Position numbers and translations under genes: made by a program
The notes under the pieces: model-generated
What the model saw: only the letters and a program-made list of their open reading frames with translations
The model's database searches: none
What the model was told of the DNA's origin: nothing
Source: Rudaea sp.
GTDB taxonomy: Bacteria; Pseudomonadota; Gammaproteobacteria; Xanthomonadales; Rhodanobacteraceae
Assembly: GCA_025451955.1 (NCBI GenBank)
Contig: JANWJJ010000041.1
Location: forward strand, 19,741 to 83,740
Direction: 5' to 3'
DNA length: 64,000 nt
Shown here: one piece after another, positions 59,206 through 64,000 of the stretch
Position numbering within the stretch: position 1 is the stretch's first letter
Layout of the letters: every line of letters begins with the position of its first letter

Positions 59206-61803
59206 TCACGATGCCGAATCAGCCGCCGGCACAGCATGAAACAGACGCTCGCGCTCCGCCAGCAGGTTCTCGAATCCGGCCGCTGGCAGCGGCCTGCAAA
59301 ACAGGTAGCCCTGGAGTTCCTCGCAGCCTTCCGCACGCAGAAAATCCAGATGCTCCTCGATTTCCACACCCTCGGCGACCACCGCACGACCGAGATTGTG
59401 CGCCATGCCGATCGTGGCGCGCACGATCGCCTCGTCGTCTGGATCGACGCCGATGTTGCGCACGAAGGTCTGGTCGATCTTGATGCGATCGGCGGGAAAA
59501 CGCTTGATGTAGTCGAGCGACGATTGTCCGGTGCCGAAATCGTCGATCGAAATATGGCAACCGAGATCGCGCAATCCCTGCAAGGTTTCCAGCAGGTTCG
59601 GGATGTTCTTGACGTCGATGCTTTCGGTGACTTCCAGATCGAGCAGGTTCGCCTCCAGCCCGGTGTCGTGTAGCACGCCGGCAACCAGATCGACCAGATT
59701 GGGCTGACGCAATTGCAAGGCGGAAAGGTTCACGCCGATGCGTAAATTCATGCTGAAGCGCGTCTGCCAGCGCTTGGCATCGGCGCAGGCAGTGCGCAGG
59801 ACCCATTCGCCGATCGAAATGATCAGGCCATTTTCCTCGGCCAGCGGAATGAAGAATCCCGGGCTGATCATGCCCAGTTCCGGATGCTCCCAGCGAATCA
59901 GCGCTTCCATGCCGGCGATGTCCTCGCTTTCGGCTTCGACCTGCGGTTGATAGAAAACGCGCAATTCGCCGTTTTTCTCGGCCATGCGCAGCTTGGCTTC
60001 CAGCGCCAGGCGCTGCTGATGCGCTTCTTCAGGCACGGCGACATAGGTCTGGAAATTGTTGCGCCCCATGCCCTTGGCGCTGTACATCGCCACGTCGGCA
60101 TGTTTGAGCAGACGCTCTGCGCTGGCGGCGTCGTCCGGATAAAAACTGACGCCGATACTGGCGGTGATGTGCAATTCCGCGCCATCGTCCAGGGTCAGCG
60201 GTACTTCCATCACGCGCACAATTTTCTCGGCAATGCGCATCACATCATCGCGCTGGACAATGTGACGCAGAATCATGGTGAACTCGTCGCCGGCGTAGCG
60301 CGCCACCGTGTCGGATGCACGCACGCTCGCGCGCAGGCGCGCGGACACCGCGATCAGCACCTGATCGCCGACACTGTGGCCGAGCGAATCGTTGATGTTC
60401 TTGAAACGATCCAGATCGACGAACAGCACCGCGAACATCTCGCCGGTGCGATGCGCTTCCTTAATCGTGGTTTCCAGACGATCGTTGAACAGCAGGCGAT
60501 TCGGCAATGCGGTCAATGCATCTTGCAAGCCCTTGGCTCTGCCTTGCTCACGCGCGCGCCGAAGCTCCAGGTCCAGCGCCAGGCGCGCGGCGATCACGCG
60601 CAAGGTGTCGACCACCAGCGTGCCGGCCGGCAAGGCCGCGCGGCGCGCAAGCAGGATCGCGCCAAGGGTGTTCTTGCGCTCGTCGCACAAGGGCAGGCCG
60701 ACGAACATTTCGAGATGGGAAAATGCGAGGAACTGATCCTGATCGAGTGCGCTCCAGGCATGCTCGCCGTGAATCACCGCATCGCCATCCAGCACGCGCT
60801 TGAGCGTCGGTTGCTTTAGCGGATCCGGCGCTTCCGGCGGCAGGCTGGCGCGATGAAAAGTCAGCAACGGCTGCGCCTCGCTGTTGTCTTCCAGGCGCGC
60901 CGATACCAGCATGAGGAAATCCAGATCGAGCCAGTCACACAGCAGCTTGGCCACCCGACCCTGGCCTTCATCGCCGCCGCCGTACTCCGCCACCGTGGCG
61001 ACCAGCTTGAGCGCTGCTTCGTAGCGGGCGCTGTCGGCCGGTTCGCGGAAGGTAGTCACATGGACGAGCTGACCCTGGCGTACCGCCAGACGCATCTGCG
61101 CATCGGCCACGTACGAACCGCCGTCGCCGCGCGGCTTGCGGCAGCGATAGCGCACGCTGCCTTCGCGCCCCAGTTGGGCGATCAACGCGGCGCGCTGTTC
61201 GCGATTGTGAGTCAAGTCCAGCGAATTCAGCGATTGCCCGATCACCTGTGCTCGCGAACAACCGGAGCGTTGTTCAAACGTCGCATTGGCATCGACGATA
61301 TTGCCGTTTTTCGGATCGGAGACAACAATTTCGTCGAGGTTGCCATCAAAGGCAAACTGATAGCGGTCGGCCGCGCCCGTTGCCGCGACTGCACCGCCGT
61401 GTGGTTGCGCGATCAGCACGCCACGCACTCGCGCCAGGGCTTCACCCGCATCGACCGGACTGCGCATCCACTCGACCACGCCCGGCGGCGACCGATTCCA
61501 GTCCCACTCGCGCTGCGCCGGATCCGCCGCCGCAATGCCGATCACCGGCACCTTGGCCAGACGCGCATCGCCCTTGAGCTGGGTGCAGAACGCGACTGCT
61601 TCCTGCGCGGCGCCGGCAAATTCCATGACGACGACATCGATCTGCGGATCCTGCTCCAGGAACGACAGCGCCTGCGGCAAATCCTTGGCGGTGTAGACCG
61701 CCTCGAAATTCTGCGCGTCGAGGGTGTCAAAAAGCACGCGGCGATCGTCGCGCTGAGTAGTGACGATCAGAACCGAGCCATGGCCGATATCTTGGCTTGT
61801 CAT
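59206..61803 (-). CDS. Receiver-like + PAS + GAF-like + GGDEF + EAL signalling protein
   Basis: N-terminal CheY-like fold; ARYAGDEFTMIL; MEALIRWEHPELG; DDFGTGQSSLDYIKRF. Confidence 0.93.
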   Translation of the reverse strand: MTSQDIGHGSVLIVTTQRDDRRVLFDTLDAQNFEAVYTAKDLPQALSFLEQDPQIDVVVMEFAGAAQEAVAFCTQLKGDARLAKVPVIGIAAADPAQREWDWNRSPPGVVEWMRSPVDAGEALARVRGVLIAQPHGGAVAATGAADRYQFAFDGNLDEIVVSDPKNGNIVDANATFEQRSGCSRAQVIGQSLNSLDLTHNREQRAALIAQLGREGSVRYRCRKPRGDGGSYVADAQMRLAVRQGQLVHVTTFREPADSARYEAALKLVATVAEYGGGDEGQGRVAKLLCDWLDLDFLMLVSARLEDNSEAQPLLTFHRASLPPEAPDPLKQPTLKRVLDGDAVIHGEHAWSALDQDQFLAFSHLEMFVGLPLCDERKNTLGAILLARRAALPAGTLVVDTLRVIAARLALDLELRRAREQGRAKGLQDALTALPNRLLFNDRLETTIKEAHRTGEMFAVLFVDLDRFKNINDSLGHSVGDQVLIAVSARLRASVRASDTVARYAGDEFTMILRHIVQRDDVMRIAEKIVRVMEVPLTLDDGAELHITASIGVSFYPDDAASAERLLKHADVAMYSAKGMGRNNFQTYVAVPEEAHQQRLALEAKLRMAEKNGELRVFYQPQVEAESEDIAGMEALIRWEHPELGMISPGFFIPLAEENGLIISIGEWVLRTACADAKRWQTRFSMNLRIGVNLSALQLRQPNLVDLVAGVLHDTGLEANLLDLEVTESIDVKNIPNLLETLQGLRDLGCHISIDDFGTGQSSLDYIKRFPADRIKIDQTFVRNIGVDPDDEAIVRATIGMAHNLGRAVVAEGVEIEEHLDFLRAEGCEELQGYLFCRPLPAAGFENLLAERERLFHAVPAADSAS

Positions 61804-62291
61804 CAGGTCACCCAGCGCCCGTCGCGCAGGCGCGGCCGGCCACTGCCCGAGGGTTGATGTGCGATGCGTTCGACCAAGGCATCGAGACCTTCAGGCAGAC
61901 GCACTTCTTCGCCAACGAAAACCACCTTGCGGCCGTTGCCGGTACGAATGCGCGAGATCTGCCGCAACAGACCGATATTCGGCGCGCGCAGATGCTCGGC
62001 ATATTCGGTAAACAGATACACGCCGAACTGCATGCTTTGCAGGATGTAGCGCAAGGCGTCGGTCACGCGTTTGGAACCCGGCACGCGCAAGTCGCGCTCG
62101 CGCAAGGACGTGATGCCGGCCTCCTCCTGCCAGTAATACACCGACTGGCCGGAACGCAGCGCGAGCAGGCGGAACTGTGCAAGCACGTCCGCCGTATTCG
62201 CCGTCTCGATCACAATCAGATTCTGCGGCGATTGCACGATGCGCTCGAACAGCTTGGGCGTGACGAATACTTCGGCGACGTCGTTGGCCAC
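61803..62291 (-). CDS. Uncharacterised protein resembling the N-terminal half of Ycf46-like AAA proteins (no P-loop); probable GTG start
   Basis: VANDVAEVFVTPKLFERIVQSPQNLIVIETANTADVLAQFRLLALRSGQSVYYWQEEAGI...DALRYILQSMQFGVYLFTEYAEHLRAPNIGLLRQISRIRTGNGRKVVFVGEEVRLPEGLDALV; stop overlaps the ATG of the GGDEF/EAL gene. Confidence 0.6.
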   Translation of the reverse strand: MANDVAEVFVTPKLFERIVQSPQNLIVIETANTADVLAQFRLLALRSGQSVYYWQEEAGITSLRERDLRVPGSKRVTDALRYILQSMQFGVYLFTEYAEHLRAPNIGLLRQISRIRTGNGRKVVFVGEEVRLPEGLDALVERIAHQPSGSGRPRLRDGRWVT

Positions 62292-62399
62292 GTTGCAATT
62301 TTTCCTGTTGCGTACAAACCACGCCGATCGGTGGATTGACCGCAGGCGCGGGTTGCGCGGATTATAGCCGTCCCGCCCGCTGCACGCTTGAGGCCCAAA

Positions 62400-64000
62400 A
62401 TGTTTGAAGGACTGCGCTTTTCCCACTGGAAGGCCGATATCGATACGGACGGTATCGTCGTTCTGACGCTCGACCGCGCCGGCGCCTCGGTCAATGCGAT
62501 CAACCGCGAAGTGCTGGACGAACTGGCCCAGATCGTCGAACGCCTGTCGTTCGAGCCGCCCAAGGGCGTGGTGATCCGCTCCGGCAAGGCCTCGGGTTTT
62601 ATTGCCGGGGCCGATATCCACGAATTCGAAAGTTTCGAGAAACAGCCTGGTGGCGTGCTGGGCAGCATCGAAAACGGACAACGCGTGTTCCAGAATCTGG
62701 CGCGGCTGCGCTGTCCGACCGTGGCCGCAATCCACGGCTTTTGCATGGGCGGCGGCACGGAATTGTCGCTGGCTTGCCGCTACCGCGTCGCCACGCGCGA
62801 TCCGAAAACCAAGATCGGCTTTCCCGAAGTTCTGCTCGGCATCATTCCCGGCTGGGGCGGCACCGCGCGGCTACCGCGTCTGATCGGCGCGCCGGAAGCT
62901 CTGCCGATCATGCTGACCGGACGCGCCGTCGGCGCCGAAGCGGCGAAGGCGCTGGGCATGGTCGATGCGCTGACTACGCCGGAGCTATTGCTGGAAAGCG
63001 CCAAGGATCAACTGCGCCATCCACACGCACGTCCGTTCGCGCAACGCGCGAAAGCCTGGGCGACGAATATCTGGCCGGTGCGACAAATCCTCGCGCCGAT
63101 CGTGCGCAAGCAAACCGCGACCAAGGTACGTCCCGATCAATATCCGGCGCCGTTTGCGCTGATCGAAGTCTGGCGCCGCGGTGGTTCAAACATCAGCCAG
63201 CGCCTGAAAATCGAAGCGCGTGCCGTGGCCAAACTCGCCGACACGCCAACCTGCCACAATCTGGTCCGCGTATACTTTTTGCAGGAACGCCTGAAGGGCT
63301 TGGGCGCAGGCAGCGACGCGGCAATCAATAACGTGCATGTCGTCGGCGCCGGCGTCATGGGCGGCGATATCGCAGCCTGGTGCGCGCTGCGCGGCTTCAA
63401 CGTGACCTTGCAGGATCGCGAGATGAAATTCATCCAGCCCGCGCTGGATCGCGCGCAGGATCTGTTCGCGAAGAAACTCAAGACCTCCGACCGCATCGGC
63501 CCAGTCACCGCCCGCCTGAAAGCCGACGTCGACGGCAAGGGCATCGCCAATGCCGATCTGGTCATCGAGGCAATCTTTGAGAACCTTGAAGCCAAGCAAG
63601 AGCTGTATCGCAAGACCGAACCGACGATGAAAGCTGACGCCCTGCTCGCCAGCAACACCTCGAGCATTCCGCTGGACGAACTACGCACAGCCGTCGCCAA
63701 GCCCGCGCGCTTCCTCGGCCTGCACTATTTCAATCCGGTAGCGCAAATGCCGTTGGTCGAAATCGTTCAGCAGGATCAACTCGACGCCGGCAATGAAAAG
63801 CGCGCGCTTGCGTTCTGCAAGGCCATCGACAAACTGCCAGTGCCGGTCAAGGGTACGCCAGGTTTCCTGGTCAATCGCATCCTCATGCCCTACCTGCTCG
63901 AAGCCTTGCGCATGTTCAAGGAAGGTGTTCCCGGTCCGGTGCTGGACAAGGCAGCGAAGAAATTTGGCATGCCGATGGGGCCGATCGAACTGGCCGACAC
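62400..64000 (+). CDS. Fatty acid oxidation complex alpha-like: enoyl-CoA hydratase + 3-hydroxyacyl-CoA dehydrogenase (partial, runs off window end; missing as a whole from the ORF track)
   Basis: MFEGLRFSHWKADIDTDGIVVLTLDRAGASVNAIN...SGFIAGADIHEFE...GFCMGGGTELSLACRYRVA...VHVVGAGVMGGDIAAWCALRG...SNTSSIPLDEL. Confidence 0.95.
   Translation, partial: MFEGLRFSHWKADIDTDGIVVLTLDRAGASVNAINREVLDELAQIVERLSFEPPKGVVIRSGKASGFIAGADIHEFESFEKQPGGVLGSIENGQRVFQNLARLRCPTVAAIHGFCMGGGTELSLACRYRVATRDPKTKIGFPEVLLGIIPGWGGTARLPRLIGAPEALPIMLTGRAVGAEAAKALGMVDALTTPELLLESAKDQLRHPHARPFAQRAKAWATNIWPVRQILAPIVRKQTATKVRPDQYPAPFALIEVWRRGGSNISQRLKIEARAVAKLADTPTCHNLVRVYFLQERLKGLGAGSDAAINNVHVVGAGVMGGDIAAWCALRGFNVTLQDREMKFIQPALDRAQDLFAKKLKTSDRIGPVTARLKADVDGKGIANADLVIEAIFENLEAKQELYRKTEPTMKADALLASNTSSIPLDELRTAVAKPARFLGLHYFNPVAQMPLVEIVQQDQLDAGNEKRALAFCKAIDKLPVPVKGTPGFLVNRILMPYLLEALRMFKEGVPGPVLDKAAKKFGMPMGPIELAD

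Overview
64-kb, high-GC, almost entirely coding chromosomal window from a gammaproteobacterium. Gene order and families suggest Xanthomonadales/Rhodanobacteraceae-like (inference; no search was run). Most of it is core genome: a serA-like/serC/pheA/hisC-like/aroA/cmk/rpsA/ihfB/lapAB supraoperon, smc-zipA, recN-fur-bamE-rnfH-ratA-smpB-ssrA, mtnP-hpt-nagZ-rlmD, recO-era-rnc-lepB-lepA-degP-rseA-rpoE, an RND efflux operon, two GGDEF/EAL proteins, msrPQ, and a phasin / acyl-CoA-binding / fatty-acyl reductase neighbourhood. The points most worth following up are: (1) a lone integron-type gene cassette (about 24.7-25.3 kb). It is an AT-richer secreted-protein ORF preceded by GTTAGGC, and its stop codon lies inside GCCTAAC followed by an attC-like half-site, with no integrase in view. 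(2) A PIN-toxin/antitoxin pair between aroA and a diverged duplicate of the aroA 3' end, inside an otherwise conserved supraoperon. (3) A probable signalling operon of a type-1-copper cupredoxin, a sensor/HAMP/degenerate-cyclase-like/Ser-Thr kinase, a beta-barrel protein and a tail-anchored tandem-FHA protein. (4) A stand-alone domain resembling the N-terminal half of Ycf46-type AAA proteins, translationally coupled to a GGDEF/EAL protein with a pseudo-receiver. (5) A degenerate tRNA-Ser-like relic between ssrA and tRNA-Ala. All family names come from reading the translations; no database search was possible.
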